DNA from: Gigaspora margarita
Lineage: Eukaryota; Glomeromycota; Glomeromycetes; Diversisporales; Gigasporaceae
Reading direction: 5' to 3'
Assembly (NCBI GenBank): GCA_009809945.1
Contig: WTPW01000014.1
Span: 962,227-1,026,226, forward strand
Length of the DNA: 64,000 bases
Part shown: piece by piece, positions 1-11,488 of the stretch
Position numbering within the stretch: the first letter of the stretch is position 1
Layout of the letters: each line of letters begins with the position of its first letter
Notes under the pieces: model-generated
Database searches by the model: none
Told to the model about the DNA's origin: nothing
What the model saw: the letters and a program-made list of their open reading frames with translations, nothing else
Position numbers and translations under genes: made by a program

Positions 1-180
1 CCCAATTGTGCCAATTGTTCGATTTTTGATATTCACACTATTTTCATCCGGTGTCAACCAATGGAGACCTTAATTTCTCGTAATTGTCCGATAGGACTGA
101 CAGGAAAAATATGACTGCCGGCCCAATTTTTTGATTCCTTGTTGTTCAAAATGAAAAATTAACCTTGGTATAACCTTAAA
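1..180. repeat. Truncated copy of MITE family A
   Basis: The segment matches the right part of the copies at 1770-2048 and 5085-5417: a 'ggagacctta' block followed by 'cgtaattgtccgat' and a tail resembling 'aaaatgaaaaattaacctt'. The left end lies outside the window. Family A has terminal repeats resembling GGCCACGCAAAGTTAATTTTTCG. Confidence 0.55.
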
Positions 181-669
181 TGTGATCATTATTCTATTTG
201 CAGTAAATTAAATTAAAAAAAATCTGACGACCCTTCCCAAATTTTTAAATCCATGTAATATAAAATGAAAAATCAATTTTGCGTGGCCTAACTCGCTGAA
301 TTTACAGCATATTCGCGGAATCTATAGCATTTTTGCAAGTTCGCTGAATTTACTGCGAGTTTGCAGTACAACCAGTTTTCCTCCATATCTAAGCCACTAA
401 GCCACTTAAAAAAATAAATAAAATAATTTGTCACACTAGGCCTGATTATATAATCCTAGCCCGAACTTGCCCAAATTTATTGTAGGTTTGAAAATTTGAG
501 CCCAGGCCCAGCCCAATTTTAAAATTTACTATAGTCTACAAGGGGATAAACTGGGTCTTAGCCCGACCTGTTACTTAATTGATTACGGACCTAAAAATCT
601 GGGCACAAACTGGTAAATTTGTGGGTTAGGTCAAGTTCGGGAGGGCCCAATATGGATCCTAACCATTAT
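181..669. other. Gene-free AT-rich stretch
   Basis: No reading frame, RNA or clear element is supported here. A short stretch at 240-290 again resembles the family A end (gaaaaatcaattttgcgtgg). The rest looks like degraded repeat DNA with scattered 'gcccga' and 'gggcc' words. Confidence 0.4.
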
Positions 670-1565
670 CAGTCAATTGAGATGTCATACTAAATTTTTT
701 ACTATATAAATTTATATTAAAAAGATATAAAATTACTATATAACTTTAAAGCCATGATTCTTTTGGATTTACAACCCAATTATTTTCAAATTTTGAGATT
801 AAGTATATCAAGAATAGTAGAATTAAATCACTTAGAACAGTTTTTTAAATTTCTATAAAAATTGAAGATTTTACTAATAAAATTTTATGAAAAAGAAAAT
901 TTTATTAAATCTGAAACTACAATTATATGTAAAATTTTATGCTAAACAAAGTTTACTTAGATGACAAAATTGGTTGTCTTAATAAAAAAAAAGTTTGCTA
1001 TATACTAAAGCTAAAAATTTCAAAATATCTATATACAACTTTTTTTTTGTTAAGAAAATCTATTTTGGGTTTGTAAGTAAAATTGTTCATCATGAAATTT
1101 TATGACAATAATAAAGGGTAGAATTCAATTTTTTAAATATTTTACTAAGTAAAAAATTGAATCTAAGTTTTTGTAAAAAAATTTTTTTTTTATTTTGTGA
1201 AAAACTTTGATTCAATTTTTTACTTAATAAAATGTTTAAAAAATTGAATTCTACCCTTTATTATTGTCATAAAATTTCATGTTGAACAATTTACTTACAA
1301 GTCAAACTAGATTTTCTTAACAAAAAAAAAAGTTGTATATCGAAATTTTGAAATTTTTAGCTTTAGTATATAGCAAACTTTTTTTTTTATTAAGTCAACC
1401 AATTTTGTCATCTAAGTAAACTTTGTTTAGTATAAAATTTTCATATAATTGTATTCAGATTTAACAAATTTTTTTTCATGGCTTTAAAGTTATATAGTAA
1501 TTTTATATGTTTTTAATATAATAAAAAATTTAGGATGTGATATAGTATGACATCTCGATAGACTG
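670..1565. mobile_element. Large foldback element, about 900 bp
   Basis: The left arm (670 to about 1170) and right arm (about 1195 to 1565) are near-perfect reverse complements. Outer ends read CAGTCAATTGAGATG and its complement CATCTCGATAGACTG. Matching blocks include 'ataaagggtagaattc' (about 1112) against 'gaattctaccctttat' (about 1245). The loop is only about 20-30 bp of A/T. The left arm holds roughly 130 extra bases (about 755-890) absent from the right arm. There is no coding capacity. A target-site duplication is not clear. Confidence 0.8.
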
Positions 1566-1769
1566 TTTTATAACACCCTCCAAATCATTTAATTCACATT
1601 AATTATTTTATTCAGCTCCAGAACGTATGATCATTTATTAATATTGGGCAAAACAGGTTCACAAATCAAGAACCTAAACACTTATTTATCATTATATAAT
1701 AACCTCCGAATCATTTCAGTCGCATTATTATTTTATTCAGCATAAACATACTGGAATCTTCATGTACTT

Positions 1770-2048
1770 TAGGCCACACAAAGTTGATTTTTCGTTCTGC
1801 TTACCTGCTGGCTCACTTTTTCAATTTTTCAAAAAAATTTATTTATTTATTTATTTTTTTTAGATCCCAATTGGCAAATTATTCAATTTTTGTCATTTAT
1901 TTTTTCCACTATTCTTATCCGGTTCAACTGATGGAGACCTTAATTTCCCATAATTGTCTGATGGGGCTGACAGAAAAAAATATGACTGCCAATCCAATTT
2001 TTTGATTCCTTGTTGTGCAAAATGAAAAAGTAACTTTGCGTAGTCTTA
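1770..2048. mobile_element. MITE family A, complete copy
   Basis: The copy is bounded by inverted ends: TAGGCCACACAAAGTTGATT on the left and the complement of TAAGACTACGCAAAGTTACT on the right. The interior shares the 'gatggagacctta' block with the copies at 1-180 and 5085-5417. It is non-coding; the apparent frames within it are repeat artefacts. Confidence 0.65.
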
Positions 2049-2052
2049 GATA

Positions 2053-3041
2053 TGAATATTATTTTAATATATCTGGTAATAAATAATAATTTTAACAGCA
2101 AATATATGATGTAATCTATTACGTAAAGTTGCAATTAATTGATAACTGTGGCTGCACCATCAATTAATTAATTGAGTTCGAAAAATTGCAATTAATTGCC
2201 ACTACAATCAATTATTCGGTATGCCTGATCAAAATAAATCGTTAATAATTCCGGTCAAATTGGCAGATCATTATCTAGAACAAACCAACTTTAAAAGTGG
2301 TCAAATGACCTGCAAGATTGACCAGAATTACATAATTATGAACGACGGTTTTATTGATCATGTTATGCAAATCGCCTGTGATGTTTCTCTTTCGGCAGTC
2401 TGTGCAGTGTCCAATTTATACTTGTCATTTATTTAGATATTTGATTGAATAATTAGGTAAATAATTTAACGGATATAACTGGTTATTTAACCGTATGACC
2501 GATCGCGGTCAACCGGCGTGAGCGATTAATATTAACCGATAATTACGACCGATGACTGACCGTGACAGACTGAACCCACCCCTACTCGTGATTTCGTGAC
2601 CCAGAATTATCGAACTAAAGAACAACTAGACATATTAATATTAGAAAAACTGATAATTAGTTTGAACAACTACACCAGCATCTAAAGAAGACTTATCTTA
2701 CCAAATCTACAACGCCTAGATTGATGTCTTCCATTTTTGGAGCTTCGGTCTTGCTTCATTGTTGCGATTAGATTATTGTTGGACATATTGGGAGTTATTT
2801 AGATTTCATTATATTAGTCAACGCTTTCTCAACGTACGTACGTACATAAGTACAATTATTAGATTTAGATCGTTGGGTCACGCTAATTTGAAAAACGGCG
2901 ATAATTGGTCAATAATCATATGTAATCGACACAAATTAGCCAATAAAGAAATCTTTTGAAATTTTAAATTTTTTAGCAACGTTTCACGCTATTTATTTTA
3001 ATATAAATTTAACGTACGTACGTACTTCTACTGCTAAATTT
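2053..3041. other. Intergenic region before the F-box/LRR gene
   Basis: No convincing gene. The end of a hAT-like inverted repeat ('actgaacccacccctac', about 2570) resembles the right end of the small element at 6303-6775. Two short ACGT runs, (acgt)n near 2832-2845 and 3012-3025, flank the putative promoter region. A 71-codon frame at 2221-2436 has no recognisable similarity and is not called as a gene. Confidence 0.35.
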
Positions 3042-4890
3042 TTGTCCATTTTCAATATGATAGCATTACCGAACGAGTGTTACTATCAGATATTTAATCA
3101 TCTTCGGTGTAGAGATGATTATTATAGAGATTTATTTTCATGTATTCTTGTAAACCGTCATTGGTGTAGAGTTTTTATACCACTCTTGTGGAGCGAACCA
3201 GAACAACATTTAAAAGATATAAGACTTATAAGAACGTCCCTTTTAACGTTAAATACTGAAGAGCAAGCTTTATTAATTCCTTTTAAAAATATTCTTCCAA
3301 ATGGACCAAAACCACTATTTGAATATACAAGTTATATTACATCTATTAATAATTATTTGTATGACGGAATTGGAAATTGGATTCTCAATGAAAAATATAG
3401 AATAAAATGTGAGCTTAAAAATGCAATTAAATGTTCTTTAGTTGCAATGTTTCTACGAACTAGTAAGAATCTTAAATATTTATGTATTGATGAAGTTATT
3501 TGCAATCGAATAATATTTGAAAATTTTTGTGAGAACACTATGTTACTTCTATAAAAATATTTAGGTTACATAATTATTTTAAGCATAGAGCAATAGACGC
3601 ATTAACAAAGATCCTTTATAAAAATACTACTTTGATTTCTTTGAATATTATTGATAAAAGTTGGTCATCTGGCATTAATATTGGATCAAAAGGTGCAAAG
3701 GCATTAGCGGGTGCATTTTGTAAGAACACTACCTTGATCTCTTTAAATATCAATAATAATAATATTGGATCTGAAGGAGGGAAAGCATTAGCCGATATGC
3801 TTTCCAAGAACACTACCTTGATCTCTTTAAATATCGATAATAATAATATTGGATCTGAAGGAGGGAAAGCATTGGCCGATGCGCTTTTTAAGAATACCAC
3901 ATTAACTTCTTTGTATATTGGCTTTAATAATCTTGGACCAGAAGGTGGAAAAGCGTTATCAGATGCACTTTCCAAAAATACTACGTTAACTTTTTTGAAA
4001 ATTAGTGGTAATAATTTTGGATCTGAAGCAGCAAGAGCATTAGCAGATGCACTTTTAAGAACACTACATTAACTTCTTTAGATATTGGTGATAATGATCT
4101 TGGATTAGAAGAAATAAAAGGATTAGCAGATGCACTTTGCAAAAACACCGCGTTAACTTCTAAGAATACCACGCTAACTTTTCTGTGTCTTGCGGATAAT
4201 AACCTTGAGTCAGAAGGAGGACAAGCATTAGCTGACGCGCTTTACAAGAACACCACGCTAACTAATTTGAATATTTTTTGTAATAACCTTGGATCGGAAG
4301 GAGCAAAAGCATTAGCATCAACACTTTGCAAAAACGCTACACTGACTTCTTTAATTCTTTCTGAAAATGATATTGACTTAGAAGGAGGAATGGCATTAGC
4401 AGATGCACTTTGTAAGAACTCCACACTAACTTCTTTGGATATTAGTCGTAATGAACTTGGATTAATGGGAGGAGCAGCATTAGCAAATGCGCTTTGCAAG
4501 AATACCTCGTTAACTACTTTGGATATTAGCTTTAATTTTCTCGGATTAGAAGAAGGAAAGGCATTAGCAAATGCACTTTGCAAGAACACAACACTGACTT
4601 CTTTGAATCTTTGTCGGAATAAACTTGGATCAGAAGGAGGAAAAATCTTAGCCAATGCACTTTGCAAGAACACCACGCTTACTTCTTTGGATCTTAGTCA
4701 TACTAATCTTGGATCAGAAGGAGGGAAAGCAATAGCAGATGCTCTTTTCAAGAACGCCACGTTAACTTCTTTGAATCTTAGTGATAATGGTCTTGACTCA
4801 GAAGCAGGAAAAACGTTAGCAAATGCGCTTTGCATGAACAATACCCTTAATCGTTTGAACCTTGAAAAGAATAATATTAATTTGAAATAA
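3042..4890 (+). pseudogene. F-box / leucine-rich-repeat protein, two frameshifts
   Basis: The start at 3042 gives a typical F-box (LPNECYYQIFNHL, then CILVNRHWCRVFIPLLW, residues about 7-55), the part that would bind Skp1 in an SCF ubiquitin ligase. About 15 leucine-rich repeats of 28 residues (84 nt) follow, consensus ALADALCKNTTLTSLNLS..NLGSEGGK, the ribonuclease-inhibitor/NLRC3 type that would bind a target. The frame changes near 3540 and again near 4053, where one base is missing in a 'ctttt aagaac' run. Frame 1 then stays open to the TAA at 4888-4890. Inside, one repeat lost about 21 residues in frame (LTS joined to KNTTLTF near 4160). The two single-base breaks could be assembly errors or real decay. 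Without them the product would be about 615 residues. The F-box plus LRR assignment is firm; the specific substrate is unknown. Confidence 0.85.
3581..4886 (+). repeat. 84-bp tandem LRR-coding repeat array
   Basis: About 15 head-to-tail 84-bp units encode 28-residue LRRs. Neighbouring units such as those starting near 3741 and 3825 are almost identical over more than 60 bp, which suggests recent duplication or gene conversion. Arrays of this kind change copy number by unequal recombination. Confidence 0.8.
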
Positions 4891-5084
4891 AAGATACTGC
4901 AAAATCGGTTATTTGTGAAAAATTTAGAGAAGAGTGACAAATCCTAACAAAGTTATGGTTTTGTCATTTTTGTCATGCAAAAATAATTTTTTCAACCATC
5001 TATAGGATGAACAACGCATAATTTGGAATCGGTATGAATTTTACTGAATGGTTAATATATAATATATGAGATAATCATTTTTAT

Positions 5085-5417
5085 GCATTCAAAGTTGATT
5101 TTTCGGTTTGCATTACCCGACTTTCAGTTTTCCAATTTTTATTTTTATATTTTTTTTTTTTAGATCCCCAATTGTGGCAATTACTCGATTTTTGACATTT
5201 ATTTTTTTTCTCACTATTCCCATCCGACGTCACCCGATGGAGACCTTAATTTCCCGTAATTGTCCGATAGGACTACGGAAAATTAACCTTGCATAACCTT
5301 AGATGTGAACATTATTCTATTAATTTCCAATAAATTAGAAAAAAGAAAAATACGGCCGACCGACTCAAGTTTTCAGATTCCATGTAATGCAAAACGAAAA
5401 ACAACTTTGCGTGTCTT
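5085..5417. mobile_element. MITE family A, diverged copy
   Basis: The left end is 'tcaaagttgatttttcggtttgc' and the right end 'caactttgcgtgtctta', in inverted orientation. The interior carries the family block 'gatggagaccttaatttc'. A frame at 5108-5296 lies wholly inside and is not a gene. Confidence 0.55.
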
Positions 5418-6111
5418 ATGTAAAAATAATTATTATCTAACTTAATGTTGAAAAAATTGAAATTCAACACTTATTATCTTTTAAAAAAATTATTACATCG
5501 AATGAATGTTAAATATGATTTGCTTTTAGCATAATTAGCTCAATAAATTATTTATTCTGAATGAGAAAGGTTTAAGTTGCAACTGGTTTTTTTCCATATC
5601 GATGTTTTGCGTTATTCACAAATTCGTAGATTCTCAATCGACACGTGTTTTTGTTTCGATTGAAGAATAACTTAGGTGCTTAATTAACTACAGGGGGCTA
5701 CCAGAGCATTGTGGACACTTTTTAAAAATTTATACCAAGCTAAATAAATATAATATCAAGCTAAAAATTATATAAAAAGTTTATTAAATCTAAGGCTTTT
5801 AAATAAAAAAAATTATAAAATTCTATGCAATAGTTTTTAAATAATTAAAGTAATACAAATTTGTGTAATAATACACTGGTACGAAGCTAGTAATATTAAA
5901 AAAATTATTAAAATTATATTTTTATAGTAAAAATTAATTTTTTATTAAATAAACTAAATTTTTAATTTTACAAAGATATTTAATATAACAAATTATATAT
6001 AATTTGAATTTTTTTAATAATTTTAAATTTTTTATTATTTTTTAAATTAAAAGTTAAAATATTAATTTAAATTAATTAATTTCTAAAAGTAGTAATTTTT
6101 ATTGCTATATA

Positions 6112-6875
6112 TAGGGTTGTCTAAAGTGGAGTAGAATCATGTGATATTTTGCCAATCAAATTGTCAAATTTTGATAATCTTTGGTGAAGCAAACATGAAA
6201 AAGAAGTGAACCCCTTTAAAAATACAAAAAACAGCTGTCTAAACCTACCTTGGTGTGTTAATTAAAAATGCCAGAAAGGCAATTTTGCTTATATATTACA
6301 ACTAGAGATGGGTATGGTTATGGTTATAGCTGTTTGTAACTGGCTATAGCCATAACTGATTCTAGCCGGTCACAGGGCTTAGCTGACTGACTAAATTATA
6401 GTTGATGCCAGATTTCAAAACAGATCGACACAGATCAGTCCGATAAGCAGAAGATCCCATAAATACTATACGTGATCAACTGTACACAAATTATGATTCT
6501 TTGTGTAACTGTAAATTTGTCAATCCTTATTTTCATGCTTTAATCTCAATTATCTCAAGAACCAATGAACCAATTTTGATGATCTAATCGCATTAGAATC
6601 AGAAAGACCGGCTCTACAACTTTGATTAAAGGATCAAAGAACCTTTGTATAGTAAAATAATTGATCGACTATAGTTGGCTATTAGCCAGCATGACCAACT
6701 ACACTTAGCCAGTTATATGCCTATAGTTAATAATAACTGACCAAAACTGACCATAACTGACTGAACCCATCCCTAATTACAACTTAAAACCTATCTAACC
6801 CTATTCTAAGATGACACTAACCTTAAAGTTGCTTCAATAAAATATTTTATAAAAATCTGCTCCACTTTATACATT
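6112..6875. mobile_element. Middle nested MITE
   Basis: Inverted ends 'tatatatagggttgtctaaa' and the complement 'tatatataggaatgtataaa' both continue into 'gtggag'. It interrupts the interior of the 5691-7371 element and is itself interrupted by the hAT-type element at 6303-6775. It is non-coding. Confidence 0.65.
6303..6775. mobile_element. Inner hAT-type MITE with 8-bp TSD
   Basis: The ends TAGAGATGGGT and ACCCATCCCTA are flanked by an exact 8-bp duplication 'attacaac' (6295-6302 and 6776-6783), typical of the hAT superfamily. The subterminal sequence is rich in 'gcc/ctataac' and 'gaccataactg' words, as expected for transposase binding repeats. It is 473 bp and non-coding. Confidence 0.8.
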
Positions 6876-7371
6876 CCTATATATAGTAATTTTATAAATA
6901 TTCTTTAAAAATTTTAAAAATGTTAAAGAAATATATAATTTGTTATATTAAATAATATAATTTAGAAAAAATATATAATTTGTTATATTAAATAATATAA
7001 TTTAGAAAAAAAGTTAATTTATTTAATAAAAAATTAAGTTTATATATTCTATATTTAGTAATTTTATTTATTAAATAAGTTATATTAAAATTACTATTTG
7101 TACTAGTATAACATTATACAAATTTGTATTACCTTAATTATTTCAAAAACTATTGCATAGAATTTTATAATTTTGTACTAGTATAACATTATACAAATTT
7201 GTGTTACCTTAATTATTTCAAAAACTATTGCATAGAATTTTATAATTTTTTTATTTAAAAGCCTTAAATTTAATAAAGTTTTTAGATAATTTTTAGCTTG
7301 ATATTATATTTTTTTAGCTTGGTATAAATTTTTAAAAAGTGTCCACAATGCAATGCTCTGGTAGCCCCCTG

Positions 7372-7645
7372 TATATTACTATATTACAATTTACAATAAA
7401 TCAGCAATAATAACATGATTTATCTTGATATAAATAAGGAAAAATAACAACTGCAATAACTGGTTTTATATGAAACTAGTCTGTTGATAATTTTGAGCAG
7501 TTTGGAAGTTGAAGATCCGAACCTTAATAAGATATCATATAGACTTGAGGCAATATCTGAAAATAAGGATCATTTGAGTGCACAGCTAGAGATTTTGAAC
7601 TACAGAAAAAAAATAAAATTAAATATTATATATATTAATATATAT
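7372..7645. other. Short gene-poor stretch
   Basis: A 64-codon frame beginning at 7484 reads LEVEDPNLNKISYRLEAIS and looks more protein-like than most. It has no partner exon or recognisable domain and runs into the repeat at 7646. It may be an exon scrap. Confidence 0.25.
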
Positions 7646-7815
7646 ATGGGTTTGGTGCTGCAAAAAGGGGTAAATTGACAATTTTTCAAAAATATTTTTT
7701 TTTATACAAATCAATTTACTGGTAAAATAAGATCTGTGCTTTTTTTTACTTAAAACACAAAAGATTATATTAATAAAATTTTGTAGTATAGCCCTTAAGC
7801 TTGTGTTTTGTTATA
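7646..7815. mobile_element. Partial copy of MITE family B (gggctaggtgctg)
   Basis: It begins 'gggtttggtgctgcaaaaag' and shares the interior 'ttaataaaattttg(t/c)agtatag' with the full copies at 22511-22766 and 44712-44968. The right terminal repeat is missing. Confidence 0.6.
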
Positions 7816-7902
7816 ATTGTCTGGAGGACTCCTATTTCAGGTCACTAGCAATTTTTGTTCATCTATTCATTCATGTGATTAATGATTAACACATATTAGA
7901 GG

Positions 7903-7909
7903 CCTTAGC

Positions 7910-7916
<7 letters not shown>
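7903..7916. repeat. LINE target-site duplication, 3' side
   Basis: 'ccttagcggatttt' is repeated exactly at 13348-13361 on the other side of the LINE. The final T run merges with the element's poly(A) tail. Confidence 0.85.
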
Positions 7917-7946
<30 letters not shown>

Positions 7947-7947
<1 letters not shown>

Positions 7948-7970
7948 CCCAAGGTAGTAATTACCTGGGG
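7947..7970 (-). other. Hairpin in the LINE 3' UTR
   Basis: CCCC-A-AGGTA / TTACCTGGGG forms a stem of about 9 bp with one bulge and a short loop, immediately upstream (minus strand) of the poly(A) tail. Structured 3' ends are used by the RT of some LINE families to select template RNA; that role here is inference. Confidence 0.55.
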
Positions 7971-8014
7971 ACGTCGAGTGACGCTCTTTATTTACTGTAT
8001 TTATTTACACATTA

Positions 8015-11000
8015 TTATATACAATAGTTTTCTAATCTATTCGAACTAAGTACAGCTTTTAAAAAGTTTGTTTCTTTCCTTTTGAGCAAACGGCTTTTTA
8101 ACACCAAGTTTATTTCTCTTGTGATTCTGTTTTTCCATATAAACTGTAATGCTGGTTCTGGCATAGTACTATTGCCCCACCTTTTATTTGTGTACCATAC
8201 CCAGATTTCGTATATTACCAAGATGTGCAGCCAGATAAAAGAAGTGTGTGATCGAGATGATTTTGCCTTGGATGCTGTGAATATTTCTTCCATCGTGGAT
8301 GGCAGAGTTATTTTTTGCACTAGACCAAACATATTATATGCGAGTTCCCAGATTTTACGACTGACTCGACAGTCTCTTGCAAAGTGCTCAAATGTTTGGA
8401 CTTCATCTGAACACCATGGGCAGTTACGTGAGATCATTGGGTCCATATATACTAGTCGTGTACCCAAAGGGAGCGCCTTATGTAATAACCTCCAAAAAAT
8501 GTCCTTTTTGTTGTTTGAGGCCCATTTTATTCCTGACCATGCCCAGTTTTCTTTCCTGTTAGGTTCACTAAAAAAATTTGTTTGTGTCAAGCTGTTTGAG
8601 AGAGATAATTTTTTGAGATAGGCTGTGGCCTTCGCTGTTGTTATATTTCCTGCAGTTGTTTCCATAATTTTGAGATCCTCAAGGTCCCAAGGCCATGTTT
8701 TATTATTATCTGGAACTTCTCCCTTTAGTCTTTTTCATGCTGTGAGATACGGTTTCCATTCGCAAGGCCAGCCTTTTAGCCTTATTGGAAAAGTAGAGAG
8801 GGCTTTCTGTATTGTTTTGTTTTGTTTTCTAAGTAATGCTGCTTCAATTTTAAGCCTTTCATTTATTGCCCAAAATTTCTTACTAGACCAGAGTTTCACC
8901 CAAACTATTATCAATCTTGCATCTAGCATATCTGGTAGTACTGGAGCATTTAACCCATTATTTTCTTGAGTTTGTTGATACAAGGAGTACCTTGGAAGAA
9001 GCCTTGATTTGTCCTTTATCCAGTGGATTATAATCTCATTTATTTTAGCTAGTTGTTTTCTGTTTGGAGGAAGTATATATGACGCAAACCATACTCTTGA
9101 TAAAAGAAGTGACTTCGCAATTATAATCCTGCCCTTAAATGATAGCCCTCTCCGTTTCATACTTTCTGCTAATTTTTTTAGTTTTGTAGTAAGATTGTCC
9201 CATAATGATTTATTTGGTTGCCCCTTTTTATTTACTTCAAATCCCAGGATTCTGATTGTCCCATTTTCCTCTAATTTCTCAAAACGCTCCTCTTCTGGTA
9301 GTATTGTGCAGCTTGCTTTTTCTGTTAGTGGCAACAGTTTAGATTTTTCCTTATTTACTTTTGCATTTGCTGCTGCCTCATATGTGGCCAGAAGGTTATT
9401 TGCTGTGTTCCAATCTTCTAATGAACCAAGTCCTAGTGTTAGATCATCAGCATATGCTGTAATCTTAAAAGAGGTAGTCCCTGTTGGTACACCATTTATT
9501 TTACGTCCTAGTAATCTTAGGAGGGGTTCAAATGCAATTATGTATAGTAAAGGAGAGAGAGGGTCTCCTTGCCTAACTCCTCTTCTAATCTTGAAAGGAG
9601 TAGAAAGTAGCCCCGTATCTGTTATATGTGCTATTAGGTTTCCAAAGAGGTTTTGGATTAATTTTACAAAAACAGGGCTAAAGCCCATTTTTCCAAGTAC
9701 TCGTAACAGATAGCTGTGGTTCACTCTATCAAAGGCCTTTTTTTGATCTAAGAAAAGGAGCCAGGCTGTATCTATTTGGTTTTCCTGACTTCTCATCGTA
9801 CTAATAATGTCCAGGGCTGCATCAACAATCGATCTATTTTTGACAAAACCTGCTTGATGTTCACCTATAATGTCTTTACAGATGCGATTTAGCCTGTCTG
9901 CTATGATTTTCATAAAGATTTTAGCATCTGCATTCACTAAAGAGATCGGTCTCCAATTGCTAATATTTTCTAATGCTTCATTCTTTTTTGGAAGTAGAGT
10001 GATTATTGATTTTCTCCATGAGTCTGGGATTACTCCTAAACTTAGTGCCTTATTGAAGATATTTTTTAGAACTGGAGAAATTTTATCACGAAAAGCTTTG
10101 TAAAACTCATATGTTAGTCCATCTGAGCCTGGAGCCTTATAGTTTGGGAGCTTGTCAATTGTATCTATAATTTCCTGTAATTTGATCTCCTTTGTTAGTT
10201 CTTTATTTTGCTGTTGTGACACTAAAGGTATGTCAGCAGTAAGGGCTTCAACCGCCTCTGCATCTACTGGTTCGTCTTGATATATTTGCTCAAACTGATC
10301 CCTTATATATTGCAAAATATCCACTCTATCTAAAGAACCTGGTAGCTCTGGGTTCCTAACCAAATCTGTTGCTTCTCATGATGTTCTTGCCTTGTATTGT
10401 TCAAAGAAGTACTTTGTTGATTTTTCTCCTTCTTCTAACCATTTGATATTTGATCTTAATTGCCATTTTTTTGTTAGAAGTTTTAATTCCTCTTGCAGTT
10501 CTGAGTTCAACTGCATTACTACAATACTTAGATCTGCTAGTTGCGGATTTCTGGCCATTTTGTTGTTTAGTTCCATTATCTTTTTGTTTAGCTTTTGTAT
10601 ACGTGTTTCTGGAGCGGTGGGTGGCTTACAAGCCCTGTAAATTGATTGACATCTGACCTTATAGTAATCCCAGTCTGAGGTTGCCTTCTCGTCTTTGAGA
10701 TCTGCTTCTAACTCTTTTGAAATAAAAGTATTATTTAGCATTCTAGGATTAAGTTTCCACAGTGTGGGCTTTGGTGTTTCCTGATTTTGATATAAGGAGC
10801 ACCACACAAGCAAGTGATCTGAGTTTCCGAACTTAGTCTCAGATTTTTTGCAAAGCTGAAAATGGTCATTATCAAGAAAAATATAGTCTAATCTTGTGGC
10901 CATAGTACGTCTATCTCTAACTGTTTGGTGGTAGGTGATGAAAGGTTTTTCTTTACTTACGTATGCTGTATCTGTGAAACCCTCCATTAGTTCTGCTAGT

Positions 11001-11488
11001 TTGTTTTTAGTTGGATCATGATGGTTCTGCGATTGGCTAATTCTGTTTTCTGTTGGATTCAAGTTTGTATTAAAGTCCCCTGCTACAATGTTAATTACAT
11101 TATTCTTTATACTAGGTGCCCATGTTTCTAAAAACTCACGCCTCTCTGGTATACTTGGCGGAGCATAGACATTTGTGACCTGAAATGTTTTATGTTTTAG
11201 CTGAAAGTTTACGGTTATTACTCTACCATTATGTGAAATTTGTTGATTGCTAAAGCTTATTCGTTTGTTCCCCGCTAATATAGCTGTTTTTGATGACCAT
11301 ATTGACTCTAGATACCATTGGCTTTTAAGAAAGTTTTGCATAGATGTGTCATGTAAATTTGTTTCTTGAATTAGTATAATGTCTATATTATATGATTTAA
11401 GGAGTGTTAATGTTTCTTTACATTTAATTCTATTATTAAGTCCTTTTACATTCAGTGTCGCAACTGTGATCACATGTTCTTCTCTCAT
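8015..11488 (-). pseudogene. LINE ORF2: endonuclease, reverse transcriptase, zf-RVT
   Basis: One frame of 1158 codons is broken only by TGA at 10378-10376 and 8737-8735. The apurinic-type endonuclease lies at residues about 5-235: TLNVKGLNN, LIQETNL, AGDFNTNLNP, RLDYIFLDND and GNSDHLLVW carry the catalytic Asn, Glu, Asp and His positions. The reverse transcriptase follows: APGSDGLTYEFYKAF, NWRPISLVNADAKI, HQAGFVKNRSI, LDQKKAFDRVNH, RRGVRQGDPLSPLLY, and the active site AYADD. The C-terminus has WRLLHKALPLGTRL followed by C-P-W-C...H-F-A-R-D-C, the zf-RVT finger. Together these nick target DNA and copy the RNA in place. Its ATG overlaps the ORF1 stop as ATGA. Both stops fit CGA-to-TGA changes. 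Antisense frames in this region are shadows. Confidence 0.9.

Larger units (their letters stand above)
5691..7371. mobile_element. Tc1/mariner-type TIR element carrying nested elements
   Basis: The termini CAGGGGGCTACCAGAGCATT and the exact complement-type end near 7345-7371 are flanked by TA on both sides (5689-5690 and 7372-7373), the target duplication of Tc1/mariner elements. The inverted arms run about 190 bp and are AT-rich. In the right arm a block of about 90 bp is duplicated in tandem (about 7095-7240). No transposase is present. The centre is occupied by two further elements nested inside one another. Confidence 0.8.

Noticed and set aside
3616..4940. Minus-strand frames with repeats such as SASANAFPPSDP across the LRR array
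   Set aside because: They are the reverse complement of the 84-bp LRR repeats, whose period is divisible by three and so keeps all frames open.
8082..10103. Long plus-strand frames opposite the LINE (for example 8082-8621 and 9009-9713)
   Set aside because: They are antisense to the clearly recognisable reverse transcriptase and have hydrophobic, compositionally odd translations.
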